Shown one piece after another: positions 12,401 through 23,854 of a stretch of DNA of 64,000 nucleotides; position 1 is the stretch's first letter; each line of letters starts with the position of its first letter. The notes beneath the pieces are model-generated. The model was not told the DNA's origin and ran no database searches. It worked only from the letters and a program-made list of their open reading frames with translations. Source of the DNA: Gonatopus flavifemur (Eukaryota > Arthropoda > Insecta > Hymenoptera > Dryinidae); contig JAFFJZ010000001.1 of NCBI GenBank assembly GCA_018340375.1, positions 50,460,001-50,524,000 of the forward strand. Direction: 5' to 3'. Both the position numbers and the translations under genes were made by a program.

Positions 12401-14536
12401 GCATATGAATATAACAAGATCGATCCCGAAGAGGTAAATAAAATATACATTGCGATGGTGAAAGTAGTTTGCACATCACTCAAGGAATTCCAAGTGCTAG
12501 AGAAAGATGATACGATACGATAAACGATGATGTTTACAATCATACAATTTCATGGAATGAAAATTGTGCAATTATTAATATGAAAACTCGTTGGGTTCAT
12601 CGAATTGTTCGGCTCAATTCCATAATTCGCAATTTTGATGAATATTACGATATATGAATATTGAAAAAGGAAAATTTTTAACCGTTTTGTTATGTGTGTG
12701 TTTTCTCAATTTTCCAAACGATTTATATGAATGTAGCATGAGATTTTATATTCGAAATATCTCTTCTGAGGAATAAGGTTGAATTCACCAGCGCAGTGGC
12801 TCCTTGAATGCTACTTCTGTAACAGCACGGTTGTACGGAGATTGAAGTATTTGGAGGCTTGCTCGTTTTTATTCGTCTGGTTCGTTATTTTCTATACTTC
12901 GTGTCCCACGAAATGGTTTTGCTGTTGTGTAAACGGTAAGAAATCTTGCCTAAACAAATGCGGAATGAGACATAAAAGTATCTGGGTCTGCAGACAATAT
13001 TTTACATACTTCGGGAAGACACATAACTTCCTGCACTGTAAATTCCTCGATAAACTTCTACCGACATGGGAGAAGTATTAACCAGTCGTATTAAGGTGCT
13101 AGTAGCCAACTTTTAAAAGAGAGTTTGGATATTTATTGCAAATGTGAAAATATCGATGACCATTATGAGCAAAGATATATAGAGTGCTCATTGTGAAGAA
13201 ACTTGTGAGAAATTCCAACGCGTGTTATTGTCATTGTTATAAAAGAAAATCATTCTTCCATAGAAATATTCCTTCCAATGGCAGCAAATGAATTTCATTG
13301 CTTAAGAGCCATCGAGCATCAGAAGCTGGATCAAACTTTGCTACATATTTTTCAAACAATTAAGCAATGGTCAACAATTTCACACATGCAGCAATGAAGT
13401 ACACTGCTAGGATCACGCTTTGAATATAAATTCAAAGTCCAAAGGATTTTCTAAATACGAAACAACAAATCATAAAAATTATTAATGTTTGTAGGTTAAT
13501 ATGTTTATAATCGTTTGCATAATTTCAAGCAATCATTTGCAGTTCCAATTTCATATCCAAAGCTCAATTTCAGTAATTCACTTCGTCATTGTGGATTTAA
13601 AATTTGTATCCATTGCTTAACTGATCAGCAAGTACGTAGTAAAATTTTGTCCATTTCTTGAAAGGCTTCACGGTGGTCCTTAGATGATTGGTAATTCGAA
13701 CCGAGCGAATATAGATGTTACATCCCCGGTTAAATGAATGCAATGAATACGACATAATGAAATTCCATGAGATCTACCCAGAACATTGCAAGCGATTTAT
13801 TGAGATTATTGTTTAAGAAATTTATTAAACTGGCCCAGATTTACCCAGGAATTTGTCTACTTTCCATGAGATCATTTATGTCCAATTTGAAAAATCATTT
13901 CTTTTATCAATACTTTCAATCAGTTTGCTTTTTGAGACGGTGAAATTTTGATCATTGATTAATTTGAATGGCAAATATCACTTTTTAATTAACTTGGATT
14001 GAATTTATTGCAATTTCACGTATGTCATACATTTTGATGACTTTTTGAATCTTTTCATTCTTCTTGATAATGTACTATTATTCTTTGATCAACACTCAAA
14101 ATCTAGGTCACACCTCTTGCGGTATGGTATTCTATACTTTCGTAAATTCAGATTTTATTTCCTTGGTCGAATCGGAACGGTACCCACAGAGTGGTTTTTT
14201 GAATTCAGGGAGTCACTTAGTGCTAACCCAAGCAAATACGGTGGTTGTGAAACGATACCAGTGGATTTTTTGCGGAGAATTCTGCACGAAGAACCAATGC
14301 AGGGTAAGCTGGAGTATTATCGTAGTGCAAAACACCAAGAGTTGTCTCTTCATAAATTCGAGACGACTAGGGCTCTTGTCTACAAACTCATCAACCCAAG
14401 ACAAGGAGTTCAAAAACTACGGGTTTTTGGTCAGAAGTACGCACATATTGTGAAATATCCTCATCATTGGAATGTTGCAGTTCTGAATAAAAAATTATAG
14501 TTTTATGATGCACTCAAAATATTCGGACGTTGTTAA
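9437..14536. other. Long gene-free stretch with a few unsupported open frames
   Basis: No gene can be supported. The minus-strand frame at 12073-12543 (156 codons) has hydrophobic segments on both sides of a Lys/Arg-rich middle, and I do not recognise it. The region 14045-14500 is open in two + strand frames and one - strand frame at once and is less AT-rich than its neighbours, so it may be a decayed coding fragment. I see no paired-end repeats in 9.5-13.5 kb. Confidence 0.45.
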
Positions 14537-14709
14537 TACACAGAGAAAAAAGAAATTCGCTGCGGCAGCGAAATTCAATTTGGTTGGATCCTTTTTGCTG
14601 TACCACCAATTGTTTTGCTGTGACAGCAATCTTGGTAGCTACGACAGAGATTTTTTTAACTGTGGCAGTGAAAACTGTTTGCTCCTCCAGCAAATTTCCG
14701 TGTTATACA

Positions 14710-14921
14710 TACACAGTAAAAAATTCTGTGTTAGAAACGGTCCACTCGAATTTCGTGTTGAAAATCACAACATATGAGTTGAATTCACAGATTTTCGAAG
14801 TGAATTTAACACTTTTATGTTAATTTCTCACAACCTTCGGGTCAATGTTCAACACAAGTTTTGAGTGGGCCGTTTGGGACATGCACGTGTGTTAAGAATA
14901 CACAAAATTTTCTGCTGTTTA
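14710..14921. mobile_element. Nested inverted-repeat insertion
   Basis: The left end, TACACAGTAAAAAATTCTGT, pairs with the right end read inward, AACAGCAGAAAATTTTGTGT. Further in, AACGGTCCACTCGAA on the left pairs with AACGGCCCACTCAAA from the right, and CGTGTTG with TTGTGTTG. It interrupts the TTGCTG element described at 14537-15571. Confidence 0.65.
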
Positions 14922-14964
14922 GAATAGTAAAGAAAAGTTTTGCTGGAGAAGTCAATATTTTTTG

Positions 14965-15485
14965 CACACGGAGAAAAATGATGTTCCAAATATATACATA
15001 CTTTTTGTACTGAAGTAGTGCTATGAGTGAAATAGTATGATGTTTACAACTGAATGTAATAAAAATCCATGCTTTATGATGTGAAATTGCGTCAAATTGA
15101 AAGATTTTTCAAATGGTTATGCATATACTTTTACTACATTCTGTTTTGAATATCATACTATTTCACTTATAGCACTATTTTTGTACGAAATGTATACTGT
15201 GAAAAATAATCGAGATTTTCCTGTTTATATCAACCTGAAAATCCCAATCACTGATTGGGAAATCAATTTCCGGTACATTTATATAAAATTTCCCATATAT
15301 TCATCTGAAAATTCAAAACTCTATGGGATTTCTCCCAATATTTAACAGTAAATTTCCGGAAAAGTTTGGACAATTCCTAACGCATGTATAGTGTGTGTTA
15401 GTTACTGTACATAAATATATAGGAATTTTTCCACCGAATTATTTTACCATGTAGTAATATTTGAACCATAATTTTTCTTCTTGCA
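14965..15485. mobile_element. Nested MITE, same family as 58743-59001
   Basis: The left part (CACACGGAGAAAAATGATG, then a block with AGTAGTGCTATGAGTGAAATAGTA) pairs with an inverted copy that includes CATACTATTTCACTTATAGCAC. It matches the element at 58743-59001 along its length, including ATGCTTT(A/G)TGATGT. The match to the right arm stops at 15194 and resumes at 15451, where a third element has been inserted. Confidence 0.75.
15195..15453 (-). mobile_element. Innermost insertion: repeat family A, copy 1
   Basis: This segment breaks the right arm of the surrounding MITE exactly between AAATGTA and GTAATAT, which are contiguous in the uninterrupted relative at 58743-59001. Its ends are TACTGTGAAAAATAAT and, read inward, TACATGGTAAAATAAT. 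The interior, with AATTTCCGG, GGGAAATCAATTTCC and ATGCGTTAGGAATT (other strand) blocks, recurs at 22061-23894 and 25874-26076. Confidence 0.7.
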
Positions 15486-15571
15486 GCTACAGTTAAAAAA
15501 TTGCTGTTCCAGCAAAAGATACCCATCAAAATCAGATTTCGCTGTCACAGCGAATTTTTTATCTCTTTGTA

Positions 15572-16703
15572 AACTCGCTCGGGCTTCCCCGGACTTCCTC
15601 CAAACTAAACCAAATCTCGGGAAATGCGGACATTCAGCAGCCCTAGAATTGACTGATCCTTTTAAAATGCCAACAATATCAGCGAGGTTTCTTATTAATC
15701 ATTGACAGTTTGCAACCACAGGATCTTTGATTTAATTCAATTAACGTGTTGTCCATCAGTTGACGTTGATGGTTGTCCAGGATGCTATTCGCTTTCAATG
15801 CTTTTTCTTCCTCCGTTAAAGTATTTTCACCTTCGTAGAAATCATTCTAGACATCTTCTAGTCTATTACAACGCCTTGCTGAGGTCTCGCAAGACCCAGA
15901 GCACGATTAGAGTGATTTCTGCTAGATATATCACTTGTAAATATTTCTTTGCGACATAATATCATCAGAAGATTTCTGTAACGTCCTCAACGTTTCCGCA
16001 GCAGAATATCCATTCCGCACACAAAATTCAATACAAATTCTTTCTTCAATGTAATTGGTAAATTCGTACTTTCACAAAAGCGAACTCTCGCTCTACAGCA
16101 GTTGAATATATTGACTCGAAAATCTGCATTGACATCAGTCCACCAACCTATAAAAAAATGATATGATTCCATAATTCCTGAGAATTTTAAATGATTCACA
16201 TTCTTCGGACTCAATAGTACTCGCTATGTTGAGCAACGCGCATGCATTCGATTGTATTTATCGATTAATGTTCGCTTGCGATTCAACTCTTTTTATGTGT
16301 TATCTGACCCTCAAAACTGTACCAAACACCTAAAAGAATTATGCAAATACTATCTAAATTGGTAGATTATACAGCTGCCAGTGAAGCGACTCCTGTTCAC
16401 TGTACCATGGAATAACCTTCCTCGATTCTCAATAATTCTTCGAACTCTTGATATCAAATTCTATAGCAACAGCATCCTCATTGTGTGATTTTTTTTTCAT
16501 CAGGGCCAAAGTTGATGAGAAACTCTCGCAAATTTCATGGAAAAATTCTGAAAGTCATATACAAATTCATATACAATTTTGAAAGTATTTCCAACGGAAG
16601 TAAAAATTATGTGGAATAAGTCTTCGTTCCAATGGTGGATTCCAACTCATCAAATCGTTCTTTAATAGGAATAAAGGGATTTTCTCTTACTATTTTGGCT
16701 CCT
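15572..16703. other. Gene-free sequence
   Basis: Just right of the nested block, 15572-15660 is less AT-rich and open in one frame (LARASPDFLQTKPNLGK), but this is a short extension of a frame that starts inside the element. The rest is AT-rich and has no recognisable features. Confidence 0.5.
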
Positions 16704-16864
16704 TACGTAAAAAAATTCTGTAGAATTTCATGTCAATGTTTATAGAAATTCCATAGGAATTTCATGTAGAAACACATGATTCGGTGGGAATTCTATACAA
16801 ATTCCATACATTTTGCATAGAGCCAAATCTTAACATGAAATTCTACAGAATTTTTTCACCTGGG
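16704..16864. mobile_element. Short MITE with AGGTGAAAAAATTCTG-type ends
   Basis: On the left, AAAAAAATTCTGTAGAATTTC is followed by ATGT. The right end, read inward, is CCAGGTGAAAAAATTCTG followed by TAGAATTTCATGT. The paired arms are at least 24 bp. Inside, shorter AATTCCATA blocks repeat in both orientations. The tip resembles that of the element at 19235-19470. Confidence 0.6.
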
Positions 16865-18100
16865 TTTCTTTGGAAGAAAAGAAGAATTCCACATTCAAAA
16901 TCACGGTGATAATTTGCACATCCACGAAGGAACATATTAAACGGAATATTCGAAAAATAAAAATAGAACTGCAGTCTCGTGGAGCATAAAAGCATACGTG
17001 GATGGATGTTATATCGGTAAAATCAATCTATTTATTCAAGATAACGAAGCAATTTTTGCATACATGACCGAGAAACGAGAATCTCTGTTATCTAAACTAT
17101 ACGGTAATGTGTTTCATGGAGGTGAATTCAACACGTACACACTTTTGTCCACAATCGCTTAAAGTAACTTGTTATCGGACCTCATACCTCCTTGTTTTGT
17201 TTGCAACCGTTCCATCGAAACCTCAGTCAGTCTCTCGATTCAAGCTACGTTGCTGGTTATTTTTATTCTTTCTTCGCCTGATATGAAATTATATCTCTTC
17301 TTCTTTCTCTCATTCACACCACGTGAATTATGCTATCCTTTCCACGTGTGTTCATTTTATTAACATAACGTCATTCTGTCACCATCAAACATCATCGTCT
17401 GAGCGAAAGATCGCAGTTGTCGAAACTTCCATAACAAATAGAATCGCATCGATGATCTGTGATATTCCGTGCATCGAAAACATTCCAAATATTGTGAAAA
17501 TATAAAAAATTGACGGATCCAATGAATTTTGAATTATTTGACCTCCAGTAGGGCTTGTAAATTTCAAAATCATCCATAAATAACGTCCCTTTATTGATTG
17601 TTCTGTTTTTTTGTCGCATCAGTTTAAACGTATCTCAGTTCAACCGTTAGCAAACAAGATAGCAATCCGCAGTTTATAAGATTGCTGACTTTGAAAATTC
17701 GAAATTTAGATTTTCAGTGAATGAATATTTTATGCATGCATTTAGGAGTTTACATACAATTTTCTCTTGGTATTTTGAAATAAAATCTACCCGTTATCTC
17801 CGACATTGCGAATTTTTAAGATGAATTTTTCAAAAGCAGAGACTGTCGACCAGTACAATACGATTATTATGGAAAACAGATATTTTTGAATGAAACATAT
17901 TTTATTCTCTTCTGCATTTCTACGAGCACAAGTCAGTACCACTTGTCTTCCTATTTATGGCACACCTTTACCCATTCAGCTTATCAATGCACACCTCTTT
18001 TCGCTATCGTCGTATCATCGTTGTTCAGAGGTGTTTCGATAATATTCTAAGCCTTCACCACGCGTTGTGACCAGGTTAATTCTTCTTTCTCTGTTTTTCT
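16865..18100. other. Gene-free sequence
   Basis: AT-rich DNA with no supportable gene. Open frames at 17169-17619 overlap on both strands and are not recognisable. Towards 17.9 kb the sequence becomes C/T-rich, leading into the candidate promoter region that follows. Confidence 0.5.
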
Positions 18101-18603
18101 TCACGTTTACGCACGTATTATTATTCTCTATCTTTGTCTCGGTTCCTGGTCCCTCCACATTAACTTGCCCCTTCCTTCTCTTTCACTTACTCTACGTACA
18201 TCATTGTACGAACGAAACACCGCCAGTCAGTCAGTTAGTCAGTTAATACGAAGATATCGTTGACTATACTTGTTCCTTTTCGATAGTTCTGTTTGTTTTC
18301 TCTTCGTCCCAAATCAGTGTGTCTTTCTTCACGATTGAATCTAGCCCGGAATCTTTTTGGGAACTTTCAATGTTCCGTACTGCGTTGTCGGTGATGGCAA
18401 AACAAACATTTGTTCACGTTATCAATGATGTCATTTGGAATTTCGAATTCAAACGTGACAGTGACAGTGACTTTGTTGTGTTGTGGTGAAAAGTGATTCC
18501 TCGTGGCTCGTTCTTAACGTTCACGATTGATACAGGGATACAAATCTCAAGATTTTTCTTGTGGATTTCACTGCCCAGGAATGATATAATCCTTTTTTCG
18601 AAG
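18100..18603 (+). promoter_or_regulatory. Candidate promoter and 5' non-coding exon
   Basis: A C/T-rich stretch (18080-18200) is followed by a cluster of TCAGT/TTAGTCAGTT initiator-like strings at 18226-18246. A less AT-rich stretch with GTGACAGTGACAGTGACTTT comes next, and then CGAAG|GTACAGT at 18603/18604 as a possible donor. No long open frame exists, which would suit an untranslated leader exon. The large coding gene has its acceptor at 33454 with no coding upstream, so it needs such a leader; an intron of about 15 kb would connect them. This is inference from composition and one splice site. Confidence 0.3.
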
Positions 18604-18962
18604 GTACAGTTGAATTTAAAGCTGTCGTATTAATAACTTGGTGTTTCAATCAATTTCACTGATAATAGGATTACAATGATCAATTCATTGGTTCAATTTA
18701 TTTTTAAACAACTTATGTCAGACCAAAATTCACTTTGATGTGTATTTATGTGGATGGCATGAATTGCGTACACTAGAAATTCGCGTATCTTATCTGAAGA
18801 ACCTTTTGAGATAAGCGATTTCGATCAAACAATTCTATTGAATTGAATGCGATTAGAAAAAATTCATATCGCGGCAAAACGGCAAAGTGCGAAAAAAGAA
18901 TCTTTAGCGATAACTTTCACGTTTTTTCGTTCGACAAAATCGTATTCACACGGTAATTGGTT
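18604..18962. other. AT-rich sequence after the candidate donor
   Basis: I see nothing supportable here. If the donor at 18604 is real, this is the start of a large intron. Confidence 0.4.
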
Positions 18963-19220
18963 TATCAATTTATTTTGAGGCCAATTAGTGCAGTGTATGT
19001 TGAGTTTATAATTGGATACCACATTAACATTAATTTATGAAACTATTTCGAAACATTAACAATACGAAATGATCTGTAATGATGCAGAGAACCTCTGTTC
19101 CCTTTTAAATCGTTAGATAAAATCACACATCGAAGACACAACTCTCTTCGGACGTTTGGAAAACAATTTTATTCTACAGATTTATTTTATTGTATTTTTC
19201 ATATTGAGTACACAAGTACT
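18963..19220 (+). repeat. Dispersed 250-bp repeat, copy 1
   Basis: This stretch matches 26742-27002 over about 250 bp, starting at ATCAATTTATTTTGAGGCCA and ending at GAGTACACAAGTACTT, with scattered substitutions and a few indels. It has no inverted ends or coding content. The copy here runs straight into the MITE at 19235; the other is bounded by a 100-bp direct repeat. Confidence 0.85.
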
Positions 19221-19234
19221 TGGAGAAAAGAGTT

Positions 19235-19470
19235 CCCTGGTGGAGAAATTTCGTTGAATTTTGTTAGATTTTGTTCGGTTTTTATTGAAAATTAGCAAAA
19301 TTCAACTGAATTCAACAAAATTCGATAATTGTCCATAAAATTCAATAACTTCTTGTGAAATTCATTGACTTTTATTGGAGTTCGTTGAAGTTTGAGGATT
19401 CTTGTTGAATTTTATTGAGATATTGCGGTGCACAAAGTGAACAAAATACAACGAAATTTTTTCACCAGGG
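19235..19470. mobile_element. MITE with CCCTGGTG ends
   Basis: The left end, CCCTGGTGGAGAAATTTCGT, pairs with the right end read inward, CCCTGGTGAAAAAATTTCGT; the pairing continues through TGAATTTTGTT. The interior is an iterated series of GAATTTTGTTGA and its complement, giving self-complementarity along most of its length. The tip resembles that of the element at 16704-16864. Confidence 0.8.
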
Positions 19471-21844
19471 TTACGAAGGTTCGAAAACATTTTTTGACAA
19501 TTTTGCATTTTGTTTCTAGAATACGAAAAAATTTCCTGGTGAGAAACGATTTTTATTAGTTGAAATCCTCCAAGATTTGACAAATAGGGATGGGGCTATT
19601 CTAGTTCCGATGATTATATCATTTTAATACATGTTCCATCAATTCTTTAAAGAATCTGAATCGGTCATTGATGGATCCCGTTGTCTCTTGAAAAGGCATT
19701 TTGAAAGTTTGTCACTGTCTATTATTGGATATCAGATTCCTATTACCTAATAATATTCATCATAGGGCCCTTGAGAAACCTGTTTGGTAAAAATAACGGT
19801 ATGGGCTACAAAATATCATCCTGCACAAAATTACATACGTTTTTAGATAAAAAATTCCAACAAACCTACAACCTATAATTTTGAATTGATTACATTAACA
19901 TCACCTTGTTCCTCCGTGTAACTATCACTAATTAGAATGCTAACAGTTTACTATAACTACGCATCTTCCGTACAGAAATGATGTTATTATGCAAAAATGT
20001 TATCGACGACCGTCATTGTAGTATAATTACCGGATGATGATGGTAATCTTTTATACATTTACATCGCGCGTTGAGACATGTTGTTGTCACGCGTGTATCG
20101 ACCACGTGGTCAATGTGGTATTTTGAGTAGAAGGGAATCCACCGATGCATGAAATCATTTGTTTTTTACACATTTATAAGACCTCCAACTAGCTGTTTCA
20201 TGACACTTTCTTGAAAGCTGATGATAAAAACCATTCACATATTCGCACTCTTTGTGTTTTGTATTCAGAGGAACAAAAAGGAGAGGAACGAATTGAAGTT
20301 CATTAAAAATGGAATTTATTTGAAGAAATTGAGTGAAATTCAATCAGAATTTTAAATTGCAGAATAACAGAAGTCCTTGGTGCATGATTAGAAATTGATT
20401 TCATCAGTAAACTTCTCCAGAGAGTGAATACTTACAATGACACGGCGGAATAATATTCATGAGATTTAGATCCAATGGATCAGAATAAACTACACTCGAT
20501 ACAGTGAAAATATGGTATCTTAAGAAAATGGCGTTGACTTGAATAAACCGTCGATGATTTCATTTTTCATATAGGCAGAAAGATCAATTGCGGGTTGCTG
20601 CGCTCTCTTCGCTATGAACAAGTCAAGTTAACTGTGGTAAAAGCATGATTTGTGAGAAACACTGAATAGACTCTGTTGAGCAATCGATGCTCGAATCATC
20701 AAAGTACTACACCATAAGTTGAGCTTGAACTTACATTTTCTAATCTACAACGATCGGTACAACCTGTAATTCATTCTTATCATGAGAAAAATACGATTTT
20801 TAATAGTACATTGAGTGGATTGCGATGTTGTGAAGATACAATTAACTTCACCGCAATTCATCAATTTCATCTCTCGTGCAAGAGATTATGGTACACGATG
20901 ATATGGTATCTTATGAAAGCTTTAGAGAGATATTCCTTCCATCTGAGAAGTTCAACAACTAATGACGGAATTGTGATTTGTAATCAACATGATAGATTTT
21001 CTGCCTTTCGAGCAACCACCAATCTCTAATTGAGATAGAAAAATGAATACAGGGAATTAGATGAGTGTGTGGATTGATAGCAATATGATATCATTTTGAT
21101 TGATCATTCATGTCGTTTCTGATGATTGAGCTTCGATCCTTTGAAAATGACACATTGAAATACAGCTACGAAATAATGTTGCGGTATGGTACTCAATCAC
21201 TATATACATGAGTTTATTTGTTCTTGTGGTTTCCCTGGAAAAAGAAAGTCTCAATGAAATTACCTGATATACTCGCGTCTATACACCGAAGAAAATAATT
21301 TATTCAAACTAATGAACTGAAGTCAATTTTGTGGAAGTTCGTTCTGAGTTATGGAGAAAAGAATACTTCGTTATAGTGAAATGAATAATAAAGTAGAAGT
21401 CGATAATAAAAACTGTAGTACACAAAGGCAGCTTCAAATTAGTAGCAGCAGCAGCAGCAGCAGCGAAAGTCAGCCAAAATGAATTTGAATGTGTGTGATC
21501 CAACACTGATTTTAATTTATTCATATGATATCTCAACAACTGTATCTAGTTTTTGGAATTAATTTCGAGTAAGAATGAGTAATTATTTTTTTCGGTGTGT
21601 ATTCTAAATGAAGTTCGCAGGGCAAAAGGAAAGTTACAAATTCATACTCATTTCACGGATTAATTCAAGGTGCAGGCGAAAATAGTATACTCTGAGTGTT
21701 AAGTGGCACAAAACACAATGGCTCGCACAATGGATAAAGCTGTAATTCAGTCAGTTTTTCAAGCGAGGCGCAGCGAATTTTAGGATCAATTGCATGTACC
21801 ATTGCGTGCAAAAGTTAATGAAACTTTGAGATCATCAATACATT
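19471..21844. other. Gene-free sequence
   Basis: I see no supportable gene. A (CAG)n-type microsatellite of about seven units lies at 21444-21464; it makes part of a minus-strand frame read as poly-Ala, which is not evidence of coding. The stretch 20060-20120 is GC-richer (CGCGCGTTGAGACATGTTG) without other signals. Confidence 0.5.
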
Positions 21845-22060
21845 GCACCGAGAAAAAAAGCATGCTCCAAATGCAGAGGAGCCCTTCACGCTTCTAACGC
21901 TGTTGCTATAACGTGCTTTCAACGCATGGTAACATGCTTAGAAGGCATGGGAACTCATGCACAAAAAGCATGGGCTCATGCATTTAACGCAAATTATAAC
22001 GAATGCGTTAGAAGCGTGAAGTGTTCTCTTGCGTTTGAAGCATGCTTTTTCTCTCGGTGT
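21845..22060. mobile_element. Foldback MITE with CACCGAGAGAAAAAGCATGC ends
   Basis: The left end, CACCGAGAAAAAAAGCATGC, pairs with the right end read inward, CACCGAGAGAAAAAGCATGC. Pairing continues through TTCACGCTTCTAACGC, about 55 bp in all. The interior is made of repeated GCATG and AACGC blocks in both orientations. No coding capacity. It directly abuts the nested block that follows. Confidence 0.85.
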
Positions 22061-22222
22061 GTAAAAACTTTCTATGAGAAACTTCACTTGAATGTTTGGA
22101 AGTAATCAACACATACACGCGTTAGGAATTTTCGATATTTTATTGAAAATTTACCGGATAAAGATAGTAAAAATTCCACAAAGTTTGGAATTTTCAGTCA
22201 AATTTATGGGAAATTTTATATA

Positions 22223-23544
22223 CGAGGTGTGTTCAAAAAGTAAGGTGACTTTGTATTTTTAAGAAAAAATATTTATTTATTTATCAATATTTATGTTGTC
22301 CCCTTCAAAGTAATCCCCCTCAGATACAATACACTTATGCCAACGGTTTTTTCAATCCTCAAAGCACTTCTCATAAGCACTTTTCGGTATAGCCTTGAGC
22401 TCTTCCAGCGATGCAGTCTTTATCTCTTCAATCGTTGCAAATCTCCGTCCTTTCATAGGTCTCTTTAGTTTTGGGAACAAGAAAAAGTCACATGGGGCCA
22501 AATCCGGTGAATATGGTGGCTGAGGCATGATTGTGGTGTTGTTTTTGGCCAAAAAATCTCTCACAAGCAAAGATGAGTGAGCAGGGGCATTGTCGTGATG
22601 CAAAAGCCATGAATTATTTTTCCACAATTCTGGACGTTTTCTTCGTATTGCTTCTCGCAAACGGTGCATAACTTCAAGATAATACTGTTTATTGACCGTA
22701 CGACCATATGGTAAGAACTCCTGATGCACCATGCCATGGTAATCGAAGAAAACAGTGAGCAAAACTTTGACATTTGATCGAACTTGGCGTGCTTTTTTCG
22801 GTCTTGGCTCATCTGGGGTCTTCCATTGGGACGATTGGACTTTGGTTTCGACATCATAACCATATACCCATGATTCGTCACCAGTTATGACCCTTTTGAG
22901 TAAATCTGGGTTGTCGTTGACGTCATTCAACAGTTCTTGAGCGATGCTCATGCGATGGTTCTTGTGGTCAAAATTTAGCAATTTCGGAACAAACTTCGCT
23001 GACACACGTCTCATGCCCAAAACGTTAGAAAAAATTTCATGGCACGAGCCAAGCGATAAACCAACATCCTCAGCAACTTCTCTGATAGTGATTCGACGAT
23101 TTTCCAAAACAATTTTCTTCACTGCTTGAACGTTTTCATCAGTTGTTGACGCGCTTGGGCGTCCAGAGCGAGGCTCGTCATTGGCATCTTCCCGGCCATC
23201 TTGGAAGAGTTTGTACCACTTGTAAACATTTTTTTACTCAGAACAGTTTCACCGTATGCTACTGTCAACATTTTAAGTGTTTCGGAGCACTTTATTTTAT
23301 TTTTTACACAAAATTTGATGCAAATCCTTTGATCCATATTTTTTGATAGCAAGAAATCGCCGAGCACGCAAAACACTTATAACCTTTACGCCTCTCACAA
23401 CCAAACAAAAAATGCTATACACTTGAAACTTGGTACAGATGTTCGGGAAGAGTGTGCCAACATAACAAAACAAAAAAAATCGATAATCGAAAGAACGTTG
23501 CCCGCGAAATTTGGAAAGTCACCTTACTTTTTGAAAACACCTCG
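22223..23544 (-). mobile_element. mariner-family DNA transposon, inactive
   Basis: The element is about 1.32 kb, flanked by TA on both sides (22221-22222 and 23545-23546). Its terminal inverted repeats are about 31 bp and differ at two positions; the left begins CGAGGTGTGTTCAAAAAGTA and the right, read inward, CGAGGTGTTTTCAAAAAGTA. It holds one transposase reading frame on the minus strand with two disabling changes. It sits inside repeat family A. Terminal repeats and reading frame are well preserved, so insertion is fairly recent relative to the older repeats around it. Confidence 0.95.
22277..23337 (-). pseudogene. mariner transposase pseudogene (DD34D)
   Basis: This would encode a cut-and-paste transposase of 353 residues, the usual length for mariner. 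The start is ATG at 23337 (MDQRICIKFCVKNKIKCSE), followed by an N-terminal helix-turn-helix region. The catalytic core is intact: TGDESWVYGYD, LLHHDNAPAHS and YSPDLAPCDFF, with exactly 34 residues between the last two catalytic Asp. Two lesions are visible. A run of seven A (minus strand, about 23229-23235) has lost one base relative to the frame that gives the family sequence, shifting the frame near residue 35. A TGG codon has become TGA at 22352-22354, removing the last 25 residues (they remain readable down to TAA at 22277). It is therefore not expected to make active transposase. The subfamily is not assigned with certainty. Confidence 0.93.
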
Positions 23545-23605
23545 TATACATGTATCGGAGATTGATTTCCTATGCCATAATCGCAATTTTTAGGTTACTG
23601 CGTAT

Positions 23606-23854
23606 TAGGGTGGTTCTTATTTCATATATAAAAAGTGTTTTCTGATTTATTTGTCAACAAACAAGTCTACTGTACGGCTGACCCTCTAATTTTGTTCTAC
23701 ATCATGAAGGAGTGCTACAATATTTTTTACATAATTCTAGCACTTCTTCGTGACGTAGAACGAAATTAGAGGGTCAGCCGTACAGAAAACTTGTTTGTTG
23801 ACAGCAAAAAAAAATTAGAAAACACCTTTTATATATAAAATGAGAACCACCCTA
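23606..23854. mobile_element. hAT-like MITE with perfect 8-bp target duplication
   Basis: The element begins TAGGGTGGTTCTTATTT and ends with the reverse complement of TAGGGTGGTTCTCATTT. It is flanked by CTGCGTAT on both sides (23598-23605 and 23855-23862), a perfect 8-bp duplication as hAT transposons make. The arms are complementary for about 110 bp (with CTGTACGGCTGACCCTCTAA on one side and its complement on the other), leaving a short loop near 23720. No coding capacity. Confidence 0.9.

Larger units (their letters stand above)
14537..15571. mobile_element. Outer TTGCTG-type element carrying nested insertions
   Basis: The left end reads TACACAGAGAAAAAAG, then a hairpin ATTCGCTGCGGCAGCGAAAT. 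The right end, read inward, is TACAAAGAGATAAAAA, then ATTCGCTGTGACAGCGAAAT. The sequence next to both ends is built of TTTGCTG...CAGCAAA hairpins, the same motif as the solo element at 29276-29615. The middle (14710-15485) is foreign: three further elements sit inside and are listed separately. Without them the outer element would be about 320 bp, close to the solo copy. Confidence 0.75.

Noticed and set aside
12073..12543. Minus-strand frame with hydrophobic segments, considered as an odorant-receptor fragment
   Set aside because: The hydrophobic segments are short and separated by a highly charged low-complexity stretch. I see no receptor signature, and opposite-strand frames are open too.
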